Assembly: GCF_042477335.2 (NCBI RefSeq)
Contig: NC_091263.1
Span: 16,837,501-16,901,500, forward strand
Origin: Ovis canadensis
Taxonomy: Eukaryota > Chordata > Mammalia > Artiodactyla > Bovidae
Reading direction: 5' to 3'
DNA length: 64,000 nucleotides
Shown here: in pieces, positions 41,421 to 52,689 of the stretch
How positions within the stretch are numbered: position 1 is the first letter of the stretch
Layout: each line of letters opens with the position of its first letter
The notes under the pieces: generated by a model
What the model was told of the DNA's origin: nothing
Databases searched by the model: none
The model's input: only the letters and a program-made list of their open reading frames with translations
Program-made: the position numbers and the translations under genes

Positions 41421-41780
41421 GTGACAAAAGAAAACAGTACTGTCCTTTTAAAACACACTTTCAAAATAGAGCTGCTATATGACCCAGCAATCCGACTCCT
41501 AGGCATATACCCAGAGAAAACCATAATTCAAAAGGATACATGCAGTGTTCACAGCAGCATTATTCACAATAGCCAAAATGTGAAAGCAATCTCAACGCCC
41601 ATCAACAGAGGAATGGATAAGGAGGGTGGGGTACATGCATGCAATGTAATATCACTCAGCCATAAAAAGAATGAAATAATGCCATTCGCAGCAACATGGA
41701 TGCACCTAGACATTATCACCCTAAGTGAAGTCAGAGAGAGACAAACATCATATCATATCATTTATATGTGGAGTCTTTAA
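41421..41780 (+). pseudogene. L1 ORF2 C-terminal remnant
   Basis: A 119-residue frame with LLYDPAIRLLGIYPEKTIIQ, MDKEG and KKNEIMPFAATWMHLDIITL, the characteristic C-terminal part of artiodactyl L1 ORF2. It lacks the endonuclease and reverse transcriptase, so it has no activity. Confidence 0.9.
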
Positions 41781-42095
41781 AACATGATACAAATGAACTT
41801 ATTTACAAAAGAGAAACAGACTCACTGACATAGAAAACAAACCTATGGTTATCAAAGGGGAAATGCAGACAGCAATTAGGAGTTTGGGATTAACATACAC
41901 ACGATAATATATATAAAATGGATAATCCACAAGCACCTACTGTACAGGGAACTCTACTCAACTCTCTATAAGAAACTATATGGGAAAAGAATCTGAAAAA
42001 GAATAAATATATGTATAACTAAATCACTTAGCTCTATACCTAAAACTAACACAACACTGTAAAACAACTATCATATAAAATAAAAGTTAAATTTA
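41440..42095 (+). mobile_element. artiodactyl L1 3' end (ORF2 end plus 3' UTR)
   Basis: Sense L1 from gctatatgacccagcaatcc through gaatggataaggagggtggg, agaaacagactcactgacat and actgtacagggaactctact to a terminal caactatcatataaaataaa. 5' truncated; no clear target-site duplication by eye. Confidence 0.93.
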
Positions 42096-42924
42096 TAAAG
42101 AACCTAACTATCAAAGAAAATACCTACTTTCACTCTGTTTCTTGACAACAAACTGGGGAGTCTGAGCGCTTAACTTAAATTCAATTGCATCAGCAGGGAG
42201 CTCCTGTTAGCAGTTCCCAACCGAGTTTACTGTATAAAACAGCGACACCAAGAATTTTTAAAAAGGCAGACTGTGATTAGAGAAATATGAGAGTTTGGGG
42301 GCCCACAAAGGTGGCTACACAGAAGACAGGTCATTAAGACAGGAGTACCCAGTAAGTCTACATCCCTTTGCCAAGCGATGCTGCTTCTACTCCCTTCAAG
42401 AACTAAGACCTGTTTTTCATCCCTGTTGAATGGAGCTCTCTCAGAACTTTGACAAGTAGAACGTGGTTGATGCGCTTTCCTTCCAGTCCTGGGGCCTTGA
42501 TCTTAAGAGACCTTTTTTCTTTTGCGTCTGCCCTTCCCCACTTGGAACCTTGAAATCATGAGGCTAGTTGAATGGAGACTGGACCAGCAGGAGGAGCTGC
42601 AGAAAAGTGTGCACCAGGCGCACCAGGGAAGCCCCCGGACTTCCTGTTCACTTGGCAGGCTCTGCTGTTTCCAGCCCACCCCCCGCAGCTACTAAGACCC
42701 TCCAGGTAAAGGTTCCAAACCCAAGCTGGCCTGGTGATGGCCTGGTGATGGAAAGTTCTGTCGTTCCCTGCAGGGGTTGCTGGTCCCAGCCGACTCCCAA
42801 GCCTGGGAGGTGTGTTTTCCGGTGCACCTGGGGCCACGAATCAGGGCTGTAATGTTGACTATCAGTATCATGTAGACTTATTCCTTTGTGAGTTCTCCTG
42901 CCTTCCTTCCAGTAAGGTCAAGAG
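42096..42924. other. unassigned sequence
   Basis: About 0.83 kb; G+C-richer at 42540-42840, with overlapping open frames on both strands (42556-42852) that have no recognisable domain. No splice pattern is convincing. Confidence 0.4.
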
Positions 42925-43121
42925 TAATTCCCAGGTGGCTCGGTGGTAAAGAATCTGCCATGGGTTTGCGGGAGACACGGGTTGATCCCTGGGTCAGGAA
43001 GATCCCCTGGAGGAAGAAATGGTAACCTTCTCCACATTCTTGCCTGGGGAATCCCATGGACAGAGGAGCCTGGCGGGTTACAGACCACGGGGAGGCGAAA
43101 GAGTTGGACACAACAACAAAC
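42925..43121 (+). mobile_element. Bov-tA SINE
   Basis: Head aattcccaggtggctcggtg, body ttcttgcctggggaatccca, end gagttggacacaacaacaaa. The extreme start of the head is lost. Confidence 0.92.
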
Positions 43122-43157
43122 CAAGCTTTAGATGAGCACAAATAAAATAGGCTCTAG

Positions 43158-43303
43158 GTTACTTCATTTTGTATGACTGTCTCTAGGTCCATCAATATCA
43201 GAAATCCAAAAAGGAAGGGATAAATGCCTGCAAATTCTCCACTTTGCTGTACAGTAGAAAATAACACAATGTTGTCAAGCAACCATGCCCCCCAATAAAA
43301 TTA
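43158..43303 (+). mobile_element. short L1 3' end with apparent 5' inversion
   Basis: 43158-43193 (ttacttcattttgtatgact then gtctctaggtccatc) is antisense L1. 43200-43303 (gaaatccaaaaaggaaggga, ccactttgctgtacagtaga and a tail) is sense L1. An inverted upstream piece joined to a sense 3' end is the pattern expected from twin priming. Several hundred source bases between them are missing. Confidence 0.7.
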
Positions 43304-43444
43304 GTTGAAACAAAACAAAACAGAACACAAAACAGAGCCAACAGCGAAAAACACAGTCTATGCAAAGAACTTTGGCAGCTATTTAGGACTTAATAATAGT
43401 ATTTTGTTTTCATTGCATGTGTGTGTTTTTTACCTATTTATGTA

Positions 43445-43969
43445 TGTTGTTGTCAGTCACTAAGTCATGTCTGACTCTTTCAACCCCATGAACTGTAGCA
43501 CTCCAGGCTTCCCTGTTTTAATCTCCTGGAGTCTGCTCAAACTCATGTCCACTGAGTCAGTGATGCCATCCAATCATCTCACCTCTGCCACCCACTTCTC
43601 CTTTTGCCTTCAATTTTTCCCAGCATCAGGGTCTTTTCCAATGAGCCGGCTCTTCGTATCAGGTGGCCAAAGTATTAGAGCTTCAGCTTCAGCATCAGTT
43701 CTTCCAATGAATATAAAGAGTTGATTTTCTTCAGGATTGACTGATTTGATCTCCATGCAGTCCAGGAAGTCTCAAGAGCCTTCTCCAGCACCTCAGTTCC
43801 AAAGCATCAGTTGTTTAGTGCTCAGCCTTCTTTATAGTCTAACTCTCACACCCATACCTAGCTACTGGAAAAACCATAGCTTTCACTATACAGAATTTTG
43901 TCAGAAAAGTGATGTCTCTGCTTTTTAATATTCTGTCTATGTTTGTCATAGCTTTTCTTCCAAGGAGAA
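43445..43969 (-). mobile_element. BovB 3' end, 5' truncated
   Basis: gttgtcagtcactaagtcat, agtgatgccatccaatcatc, catcagggtcttttccaatg, gtgatgtctctgctttttaa and catagcttttcttccaagga follow the antisense BovB in order, about 525 bases. More diverged than copies 1-3. Confidence 0.92.
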
Positions 43970-44684
43970 AGGGTATAGTGGTCATGCTTTGTCATGAGTG
44001 TTTGTCACATGAAATTTTATTTTGAAGTAAATGGAATAATTTTGCAACTAGATTCACTTGTAGAAAAAACTAATAATGAATGACAACAAAGAACTAAACA
44101 TATGTGGTCAAACATAGGAAACTGTAAGGAAGATGAGATGGGGTCAGGGTGGGGGTTAAGACAGGTGCCTCTGTGTTCACATGACCTCACAGACCCCCTC
44201 CCAGAGCATGTGTCCTGAGGGTCATGGGACAGCTATCCTGGCTACCAGGTTGCCTCTCCCTTCCTCTCATCCATCTTCATGCCAGGTTCCTTGGAGACGG
44301 GCTCTCCTGGGCTCGAACTTGTGGGAGGAAAGTGAAGAACTGCCTCCTGTGGACTTGGCCCCTTCTCCTGCCTCCTCCTTCCCCAGTTAGCATAAGGGCC
44401 TGCCTGTAGACCGGCCCCCTGTGGAACAGTTCTCCTTAACCCCTGAAGGCTCTTTCTCTTACAGCTGGTTCCAGGCCTTCAGCTGTGAGCTTTAAATCTT
44501 CAGCGAGGGCTTAGATTTTCATCTGATAGCGTGAGCTCCCATCACAGTTTTGGAAGACTGAAGGCACTTATGGTGAAATTCCAGTTCAGGGCTAGAGACA
44601 GGAAACCTACAAGAATCTCTGCTGATGTCTTTGAGTGTCTGAAAAGGGCATGCATCCCCCAGAAATGCAGAGGAGACAGGAACA
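43970..44684. other. unassigned sequence
   Basis: No repeat or gene recognised. Confidence 0.4.
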
Positions 44685-44820
44685 GTCAATATTTAAGCAG
44701 TTGATGTTTTGTCTCGTATGTGTTCCAGGCACTGTTTCATGTCCTGGGGAAGTCAACAAAACACAGGGACCCTGCTCTAGAGAAAATGACACTCTAGTAG
44801 CAGACACACATAAGAAAAAA
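44685..44820. repeat. old L2/MIR3-like fragment
   Basis: gttccaggcactgtttcatg, agtcaacaaaacacagggac and gacactctagtagcagacac resemble the same mammalian repeat as at 39468. Tentative. Confidence 0.45.
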
Positions 44821-44876
44821 AAAAATACACAAAGTAATTTGCAGAATAATGCCAGATAGTGAAAAGTTAAACAACT

Positions 44877-45151
44877 GCTGCTGCTGCCACCAAGTCGCTT
44901 CAGTCGTGTCTGACTCTGTGCAACCCCATAGACAGCAGCCCACCAGGCTTCCCCATCCCTGGGATTCTCCAGGCAAGAACACTGGAGTGGGTTGCCATTG
45001 CCTTCTCCAATACATGAAAGTGAAAAGTGAAAGGGAAGTCACTCAGTCATGTCCGACTGTCAGCAACCCCATGGACTGCAGCCTACCAGGCTCCTCCATC
45101 CATGGGATTTTCCAGGCAAGAGTACTGGAGTGGGGTGCCATTGCCTTCTCC
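44877..45151 (-). mobile_element. Bov-A2 SINE (dimer)
   Basis: Antisense dimer: monomer from ccaccaagtcgcttcagtcg, linker atacatgaaagtgaaaagtg, second monomer ending gccattgccttctcc. Flanking taaacaact (44868-44876) and taagcaact (45152-45160) form a 9-bp target-site duplication with one mismatch. Confidence 0.95.
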
Positions 45152-45190
45152 TAAGCAACTTAAAGGGATCAAATATAAGTGTTTGGTGTT

Positions 45191-45226
45191 TGTGCATGTG
45201 TGTGTGTGTGTGCGTGTGTGTGTGCA
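45191..45226. repeat. (TG)n microsatellite
   Basis: An alternating TG tract with one CG interruption, immediately downstream of the Bov-A2. Confidence 0.9.
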
Positions 45227-45734
45227 GTGCTGGTGGAGTCACAGTGCTCAGGACAGCCCTCTAGATGGAGAGACACTTGAGTAGAAACAAGGATAAAGCT
45301 CTGTTGGTTGAGGCTGCAAGTCGGCAGGATTTGGGCCAACTTCAGACCACAGATGTGATTGGCCTTGATGGCTCGCTTGACTTGGCTACCATTTTGCACA
45401 ACATTTGGATTTCAGGCTTCTCTTGAAATAATGGTCGCAGCAAGGCTGGGTCCGCAGTGCCCCAGGCAGCTCCTCAGCGGAGGGAATGCCAGCCATCAGC
45501 CTCTGAGGATCAGTGTGTGCTCTAAGTAGCCTCCCCTTCTCATGCACTTGACCTGTCTAGCCGCTGCAGGTGTTTGAGTTCACTCGCCTTTGTTGTAAGA
45601 TCAGCAAACAAACAAACAAAACCAAAAATCAAGGCCTTTCTGCCTCTGAATACTATCACTGAATAGGCTCTGCTGGGTTTGAGCATGTATATTTGGAAGA
45701 CTATGCATTTGGAAAAGTGATCATTCTGTCAGTA
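45227..45734. other. unassigned sequence
   Basis: No repeat or gene recognised; a short (AAAC)n lies near 45605. Confidence 0.4.
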
Positions 45735-46386
45735 AACATTCTTTTTAAATTTTTTAAAGTTTTAATTGAACTCTAGTTGATTTACAAAAATTGTACTAAT
45801 TTCTGCTATATAGCAGAGTGACTCAGTTACATATATGTGTCTCCCTTTTTTCATGTCCCTTTCCCTTATGGTTTATCCCAGGAGACTGAATACAGTTCCC
45901 TGTTCTATACAGCAGGACCTTGTTCATCCATCCTAAATGCAACAGTTTGCATCTGCTGACTCCAACCCCTACTCCATTGCTCTCCCTCCAGTGCCCCGCC
46001 TGGCAACCACAAATTTATTTTCTATGTCTGTGAATCTGTTTCTCTTTCATAGACAGGTTCATTTGTGCTGTATTTTAGAGCCCACATATAAGTAATATAA
46101 TTTGGTATTTGTCTTTGTTTTTCTGACTTAGTTCCCTTAGTTTGATAATCTCTGGTTCCATCCATGTTGCTGCAAATGGCATCGTTTCATTTCTCATGGC
46201 TGAGTAGTATTCCACTGTATATATATGTACTGCTTCTTTATCCATTCATCTGTCAATGGACATTTAGACTGTTTGCGTGTCTTGGCTCTTGTGAATAGTG
46301 CTGCTATGAACATTGGGGTGCATGTATCTTTTTGAATTATAGTTTTATCTGGGTATACGTCCAGGAGTGGGATTGCTGGATCATTC
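45735..46386 (-). mobile_element. artiodactyl L1 3' end (3' UTR plus ORF2 end)
   Basis: Antisense: gttttaattgaactctagtt, aatttctgctatatagcaga, agtagtattccactgtatat, gctatgaacattggggtgca, then gtccaggagtgggattgct. The frame at 46194-46406 on the minus strand reads NDPAIPLLDVYPDKTIIQKD, the ORF2 C-terminus. gatcattc at 45719-45726 and 46379-46386 may be a target-site duplication, though part of it also fits L1. Confidence 0.93.
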
Positions 46387-47079
46387 AGCACCTCTATTTC
46401 AGCCAAGCAACATTCTCGATACCTAGGCTAGAGTCATTCAGAGAAGAAACAGTGAGGAAAGAAATGTCCCCTGATCTCAAGGGACTCACAGTCAGCTGGT
46501 AAAGACAGACATTTGAGGACAGAGTCTTAGCACTGCGGCAGAGTGCTCAGGGAGCCAAGGGAGGGTGCCAGCCTCCCTTGGGGGAGGTTAGGGAATTCCT
46601 CCCCTGGGCTAAAAGCTGAGGGAAGTCTTCTCTGCTGGGAAGTATGGTGTTTATGGGGTGGGGAAGCTTCTAGAAGAAAAAAAGCATAAATAGGTCTTGG
46701 AAGTGAAAAAGACTGGGGATACCCAGTAGCTAGAATTCCCCCCACTCCACCCTCATGTGTCTTACCCTGACCTTGCCCTCACTCTCTATAGTTCTGAAAT
46801 TTCCTACAACGTTGCCTTTATCTAAGCTTTGCCAAAAAGGCAGCTGTTTTGGAGAAACTCCATTTTCCCTTCCCTATCCCTGGGGTGTTCAAGACAGGAA
46901 CAGGTTGGACATTTAGATTTCAGAACACTTAGTCCTATTTCTCTGATATCTTCTTCATTTTTATCTGCTATCTCTTTCTGAAATCCTTATTAATAGATAT
47001 TCAACCTCTTAGATTGAGCTTCTTAATAGCTCATTGCCTTCCTATGTTCACCTTCTTATGTTTTGTGTGTATGTGTGTT
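46387..47079. other. unassigned sequence
   Basis: A small L2-like patch may lie at 46440-46530 (gatctcaagggactcacagt). No gene. Confidence 0.4.
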
Positions 47080-47297
47080 TGTGTGTAAGTCCTTGCAGTA
47101 ATGTCCAGCTTTCTGTGACCCCATGGATGTAGCCTGCCAGGCTTCTCTGTCCATGTGATTTTCCAGGCAAGAATAGTGGAGTGGGTTCCTATTTCCTATT
47201 CCAGGGGATCTTCCCAACCCAGGGATCGAACCCGAGTCTCTTACATCTCCTGCACTGGCAGGCAGGTTCCTTACCACTAGCGCCACTTGAGAAGCCT
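47080..47297 (-). mobile_element. Bov-tA SINE
   Basis: Antisense copy: gtaagtccttgcagtaatgt, catggatgtagcctgccagg, then cgccacttgagaagcc. The 3' part is slightly altered relative to the family. Confidence 0.9.
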
Positions 47298-47654
47298 CAT
47301 ATATAGTCGGGGGTGAGGGGTTCAGTTTTCCGAGGGATATCCTAGACTTCCTTTTCTTTTCATTGTGTGTTTACTTATATATTGTTATCATCATTTAATT
47401 GTTCAAATTCTTTGTTTTTGATTGATCTTCTTTTATAATAGTCAGTTCTGGTTTTGCCAATTTGAGATATTCTCATATTTCTCTGAAGATATTAATTGGT
47501 ATCTTTAAAGTTTTCCCTGTCATGTACATTAATTTTCTTTGGGGCGTGTTGAATAAGTGAGTGAGTGTGTTTAGAGAGCTTTGTGTGTGTCTAATGATCT
47601 TGATGACCATGATTATACGTAAAGGATTAACAATCTTTTAGAAGCGCTTATGGA
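47298..47654. other. unassigned sequence
   Basis: T-rich; no family recognised. Confidence 0.4.
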
Positions 47655-47992
47655 CTTGTGTTCATATAAAATTTTAATGTTGGAGTCCTAACCCAAGACC
47701 TCAGAATGTGATGCATCTGGAGACAGAGTCTTCAAAAAGGTAAAATGAGGGCATATGAGGAGCCCCCAGTTGTATGTGCCTAAGTGTCTTGAAGAGGAGA
47801 TTGGGATACCCAGGCCACAGGAGGATCATGAGAAGGAACAGACAAGACAAGGAGAGGGATCTCAGAAGAAGCCAACCTCCTGACGCCTTGATCTCAGTCA
47901 TCCAGAATTAAAGGAAAATAACGTTCTCTTGTTCAAGCCATCCACTCTGAGGGATGCGGTTGTGATGACGCTCACAACCTAATACAGATACA
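47655..47992 (+). mobile_element. MaLR-type solitary LTR (MLT1-like)
   Basis: gttggagtcctaacccaaga, cctcagaatgtgatgcatct, ggagacagagtcttcaaaaa, ctcagaagaagccaacctcc, gacgccttgatctcagtcat and a terminal cacaacctaatacag follow an MLT1-type LTR. No internal retroviral sequence is adjacent. Inactive. Confidence 0.65.
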
Positions 47993-48065
47993 AGGCTGTC
48001 ATCGCTTTGGGGTGATCTGCTAGAGACCTGGTTCTTCCATCAATGCCGATCCCTCTCCCTCATGA

Positions 48066-48262
48066 AACTTTCAAAATTTACTCTTAACTTTCAAGTGTAT
48101 AATAGAGTATTCTTAACCATAGTTATCATGTTGTACATTTTTAGAACTTAGTTTTCTTATAACTGGAAGTTTATGCTTTTGACCCCCTCCTCCCAGCTCA
48201 CCTACTCCTCATCCTCTACCTCTGGGGTCCACAAATTCGGTCTCTGTTTCTATGAGATTTTT
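48066..48262 (-). mobile_element. L1M 3' UTR fragment
   Basis: caagtgtataatagagtatt, catgttgtacatttttagaa, cttataactggaagtttatg, ctctgtttctatgagatttt: antisense 3' UTR of an old L1. Confidence 0.7.
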
Positions 48263-48275
48263 TTTCACATCAGTG

Positions 48276-48427
48276 AGATGGATGGATAGCATCACCGACT
48301 GAATGGACATGGGTTTGGGTGGACTCCGGGAGTTGGTGATGGACAGGGAGGCCTGGTGTGCTGCAGTTCATGGGGTCGCAAAGAGTCGGACACGACTGAG
48401 AGACTGAACTGAACTGAACTGAACTGA
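48276..48427 (+). mobile_element. BovB 3' end, sense orientation
   Basis: gatggatagcatcaccgact, gggagttggtgatggacagg, gagtcggacacgactgagag and a clean repeated tail gaactgaactgaactgaact. About 150 bases; a well-preserved, severely 5'-truncated BovB insertion. Confidence 0.93.
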
Positions 48428-48459
48428 GATCATAGATCATCTTTCTCTATCTGATTTAA

Positions 48460-48664
48460 TGGTTTCCCTGGTGGTTCAGTGGCAAAGAAGCCACCTGCTA
48501 ATGCAGGAGATGCAGAAGATGTAGTTTTGATCCCTAGGTGGGAAAGATCCCCTGGAGAAGGAAATGGCAACCCACTCCAGTATTCTTGCCTGGAATATCC
48601 CAGGGACAGAGGAGTCCATGGGGTTGTAAAGAGTTGGACATGACTTAGCAACTAAACAGCAACA
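48460..48664 (+). mobile_element. Bov-tA SINE
   Basis: Head tggtttccctggtggttcag, body ccactccagtattcttgcct, end gttggacatgacttagcaac. Flanking atctgatttaa (48449-48459) and atctgacttaa (48665-48675) are an 11-bp target-site duplication with one mismatch. Confidence 0.93.
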
Positions 48665-48675
48665 ATCTGACTTAA

Positions 48676-49116
48676 ATTACTTAGTACCATGTCTTCAAGG
48701 TTTTTATGCCTGAAAAACATCTATATCAGATTTGAAAGGTTTTTTTTTATTGCTCTTATACCCAGTGCAAAGTGAAGTGAGGTCTGTGAACTGGGTAAGC
48801 TGCCTATCATCCCTTTGCATTTCAGTTTCCTCATTTGCCAAATAATGGGATAAGACTGAGTAACTGGGTCCCCAATCCAAGTGGTTATTAGACTGATCTC
48901 AGTTGCTTGCTTATAACCCAGATCCCTGGGTCTCAGGGTCAAAATTTGGACCTCATAAGTCTGACATGGAAAGCCTGAGGCTAAACAACCCTTTTGTGCC
49001 CTTAACACCTGGATAGCTTAGTCTCTGAATTTTGGGTCTATTATTTGATTTCTGTTTTAACTAGAAATTCTTTTATGAAGGACAAATATGCTATTTTCAT
49101 AATTAGATCCATTTAT
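48676..49116. other. unassigned sequence
   Basis: A weak MIR-like patch lies near 48815-48855 (ttcagtttcctcatttgcca). Otherwise nothing recognised. Confidence 0.4.
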
Positions 49117-49126
49117 AGTCTTACAC

Positions 49127-49404
49127 CGGAGAAGGCAATGGCACCCCCACTCCAGTACTCTTGCCTGGAAAACCCCATGGACAGAGGAGCCTGGTGGGCT
49201 GCAGTCCATGGGGTCGCGAAGAGTTGGACACGACTGAGTGACTTCACTTTCACTTTTCAGTTTCCTGCATTGGAGAAGGAAATGGCAACCCACTCCAGTT
49301 TCTTGCCCGGAGAATCCCAGGGGCCGGGAAGCCTGGTGGGCTGCCATCTCTGGGGTAGCACAGAGTTGGACACGATTGAAGTGACTTAGCAGCAACAGCA
49401 GCAG
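49127..49404 (+). mobile_element. Bov-A2 SINE (dimer) with 10-bp target-site duplication
   Basis: Starts cggagaaggcaatggcaccc, linker tgcattggagaaggaaatgg, ends gaagtgacttagcagcaaca. Perfect agtcttacac repeats lie at 49117-49126 and 49405-49414. Confidence 0.97.
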
Positions 49405-49414
49405 AGTCTTACAC

Positions 49415-50499
49415 TGAGCTTCAATACTGCATAGAATAGGCTATCCATTATCAACATATGGAAGCACTTAGTTGATAGAGTAGCTGGAAGGGACAGGGTG
49501 GGGTGTTAGGAGAGGATGTTATGTGATTTGAAAAAAAAGTTTTAAAAATATATTTATACATGGAAAGTAAAATATCTTTTTTCATATAACTTGAAAATTA
49601 AAGGCCATAACTTTTGTCTTGTCTGACATGATATGCAGGAAATAGAGTTTGTTCCCTGCACAAGCTCAAGGGAGGAGTTAGAGGTGGAGTGGGGGATGGT
49701 GTCATGAGATTTTCAGGTTTATCCAAAAGGGTCATGGGTCTAAAAACGTTTCAAAGCACTGCAGCACTGAGATGGATTGGTTTCTGAAGAAAAGTGAGAA
49801 AAGAAAACCATTAAGTTCAACTGTCACTCTTCCAACTAAATATTGAAACCACTTGGGAAAAAAGTTTTGAGTGAGGTTTACAGTCAGAAGCAACGCTGGT
49901 GTTTTTGAGGTTTGTGCATGAGTCTCCATTTAGCTGTATTTAGCTGTACCACACTCTTCCTAGAGATGTGATTAAGTGCCATATTTTGAAGCTTTCGAAC
50001 GTGTTAAGCTGCTTGTTACACGGGGCTGACTCATGCAAGGGTTCATTTGGATGAGTGGATTTGTGTGTTGCACTATGGCTTAGTGGACAGAGGATTTGGG
50101 AGGTTGGAATTTCCGTTCTACTTTCTCAGTGACGTGGTGCATGAACACTAAGTATCTGAGAACATTAAGGTCTCTGAGTGTTTCACCTTTCAGTCTTTGT
50201 GGACCCTACATTGGACTCGAGGGTGATTGGCTCAGTTGTGTCACCCATGGACTGACAAGGTTCATGTGGCTGATGGACCGACCTGGCTGACAAGGTAAGT
50301 GTCCTCCTCCTACTTCCTTTTTCATTTTGAAGATAAATAATAACATGTGACCATGCTTGTAACTATGCTTGCAAGTATTAATAAGTAACAAGCAATAGTT
50401 TCTCATTATACTTAAGGAGTAATGGAGTAATAGGGGCAGTAGTCCTCCTTTAAATCACTCCTTCATGTAAGAGGGAGACCGATTTTGGAGACCAGAGCA
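49415..50499. other. unassigned sequence
   Basis: About 1.1 kb with no repeat or gene recognised. Confidence 0.4.
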
Positions 50500-50715
50500 G
50501 AAAGTCTAACATTAAAAGCAGTGAGTGTAGAGACAAGAACACTGATTCGGGGGCTGGTTCTCCCAGCTCTGTGAACTTGATCAGGATGGTTTCAGCTTCT
50601 CACACTTCAATTTCTTTGTTTGTAAACTTGAGATCTTAATAACTACCTGATAGAATTGTTTTCAGAACTGAAAGATATATTTTTAAGCACTAAGATCATG
50701 CCTGGCATTTTGCCC
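50500..50715 (+). mobile_element. MIR SINE
   Basis: ggttctcccagctctgtgaa, acttcaatttctttgtttgt, taataactacctgatagaat and ctaagatcatgcctggcatt follow sense MIR. Confidence 0.7.
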
Positions 50716-50864
50716 TGAAGATGATGGAGCCCTCTACAGATTTTTAAGTAAAAGAATGATATGATTAGATTTATGTGGTAGTTAATGTGAAGAATGAGTA
50801 GGGGGTCCCTAAAACTGGAAAATAAGAAAACTTATGCAGGGAGATAGACAAACTGAAAAATTCT

Positions 50865-51000
50865 ACAGAAATTATACAAAATTATAATTATACAAAATAA
50901 TATTTATTCTATTACATCATAATATATTATAATACATAATAGTATTTTATTAATATATATTATAATTATACAAAAATATACAGCTGAAAAATTATATGAT
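50865..51000. repeat. A+T-rich low-complexity tract
   Basis: Almost pure A+T, with aattataca-type words repeated near 50871-50895 and again near 50961-50975. Confidence 0.85.
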
Positions 51001-51054
51001 CTTAAATAAAGCAAAAGAGGAAATGAAGAGAATGAGACCTGCTTGAAGTATAAG

Positions 51055-51168
51055 AGAATAAGTTTCTTGGGAGCAAGGTCCAGGCCTTACTTATCTTTGA
51101 TGACTTAGCACCCGCCCAGTATCTGGTCTATATGGTAGGTGCTGAGAAAACATTTCTTACTTGTCATA
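51055..51168 (+). mobile_element. L2-like 3' end
   Basis: cttgggagcaaggtccaggc, gcacccgcccagtatctggt, tatggtaggtgctgagaaaa. Confidence 0.55.
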
Positions 51169-51966
51169 GAATTGATTCAGTCTGGTTGAATGACATCCAA
51201 AAGGGAATAATATGAGAAATTTTCTAATTCTAACTAGTATTTTTTCCTCACGTTTCCTGTCACTCTTGACTCTTCCCTTTTGTCTACCTCCAGCTGGGGA
51301 GCTGAGAATTTGCCTTCTTTTAGGAAAGGGGATGCCAGAGCAGAAAGTGGACTTTAAGAAATCTGATAAAGTTCATAAGTTTTGGCTTTTCAAGGGCCTC
51401 ATCTCATTTGGAAGAAAACACGATGAATCAGAGTCAGTATTCACTTCAAAGAGATGAACAAAGATTCCTTATTCTGAATGTTGGGGAGATTCAGAGGGGA
51501 CATGATGAGACCTGGGAGCCTCCTGCAGCAATGGGATGGGCCGAGGGTAGAGGACACGGAGCTAAGTTTGCAGGTAGGACAGCGGAGAAGACATGGGCGT
51601 TTGTCCCTGGGTGCTGCCCGGGGTGGAGGTGGGGAGACGCAGAGCCAGTGCCTACCACCAGCTGATGAGGAGCCTCAGTGCTATGTGGCATAGCCCTGGG
51701 TCTATGTGGCATAGCCCTGGGACTATATGGCATAGCACATGGGTCTAGTACCTGAAAACACAGCAGTTTCCCAAGATCAGAGTTGTACCGTATAGTGGAA
51801 TTTCCCTCCATACAGGTTTGACTCAGAGGGACACTGGGGTCTTAAAGAGGCCTTACAGATGGGGAGCTCAGGGTAGGGTAGGAGGGTATGGTACTGGTCT
51901 GCTAATGACCAGTGACTGGTGTCTCACAGGAAAACCAGGACACCTGCTCTCTCCCAGTCCCTCCTG
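51169..51966. other. unassigned sequence with a small minisatellite
   Basis: No gene recognised. The 51490-51690 part is G+C-rich. Contains the 21-bp tandem repeat at 51681-51744. Confidence 0.45.
51681..51744. repeat. three-copy 21-bp tandem repeat
   Basis: Units begin ctatgtggcatagccctggg at 51681 and 51702 (perfect) and a diverged third at 51723 (ctatatggcatagcacatgg). It encodes a repeated AMPHRPR-like stretch on the minus strand, which is not evidence of a gene. Confidence 0.9.
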
Positions 51967-52197
51967 GTTGTCGTTGTTATTGTTTAGTCGCTTAGTTGTG
52001 TCCGACCCTTTTGCGACCCCATGGACTGCAGCCCACCAGGCTCCTCTGTCCGTGGGATTTCCCAGGCAAGGATACTGGAATGAGTTGCCATGCCCTTCTC
52101 CAGGGGATCTTCTCGACCCAAGGATCAAACCCTTGTCTCCTGTGTCTCCTGCATTGGCAGGCGGATTCTTTACCACTGCAGCACCTGGGGAATCCAT
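51967..52197 (-). mobile_element. Bov-tA SINE with (GTT)n tail
   Basis: Tail gttgtcgttgttattgttta, body gaccccatggactgcagccc, head complement gcacctggggaatcc. The tail corresponds to the (AAC)n end of sense Bov-tA. Confidence 0.93.
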
Positions 52198-52689
52198 CCA
52201 CCCCGGTCCTCTGACACAGTGAGTTCTGTGAGCCTACAGCCCCCCAGAATTCTGATGCATCCCTGGGGGACGTGGAGGAAGCAGATGTGAGCTGACTCGT
52301 TAAGTCTCTGCCCCCCAGAGACTCACACTATAAATTGCACTCAGTTCCAGAAAAACAAAGAAAAGTTCTTGACCACTTCATTTTGCCTGAGATCTAAGTT
52401 CCCTGTACAAATACAATTTTTGGACATATTATTATTAGAAGTAGAGTAGGCATAATTTTTATTTGCTCTCTGAATGCATTCTGGGTCACACAGATCCAAA
52501 CACACCTGAACTAAGGATTCACTCTAGGAACCCAGTTTTCAAGAGTTTTCAAATGGAGCCTGATGAGGATGAAAAGAGAATCTCAATCACACAATGGGAG
52601 AAGGCAAACAAGGACCTGGGATCTTAGCTGCAACTTTAGCACTTTCCTAGTATTCAGAGTTAAATGCAGACCGAGGGGGTCTTTCTGTG
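52198..52689. other. unassigned sequence
   Basis: No repeat or gene recognised. Confidence 0.4.

Noticed and set aside
42556-42852. Overlapping open frames on both strands in a G+C-rich patch
   Set aside because: No recognisable domain and no consistent splice sites; G+C-rich DNA has fewer stops by chance.
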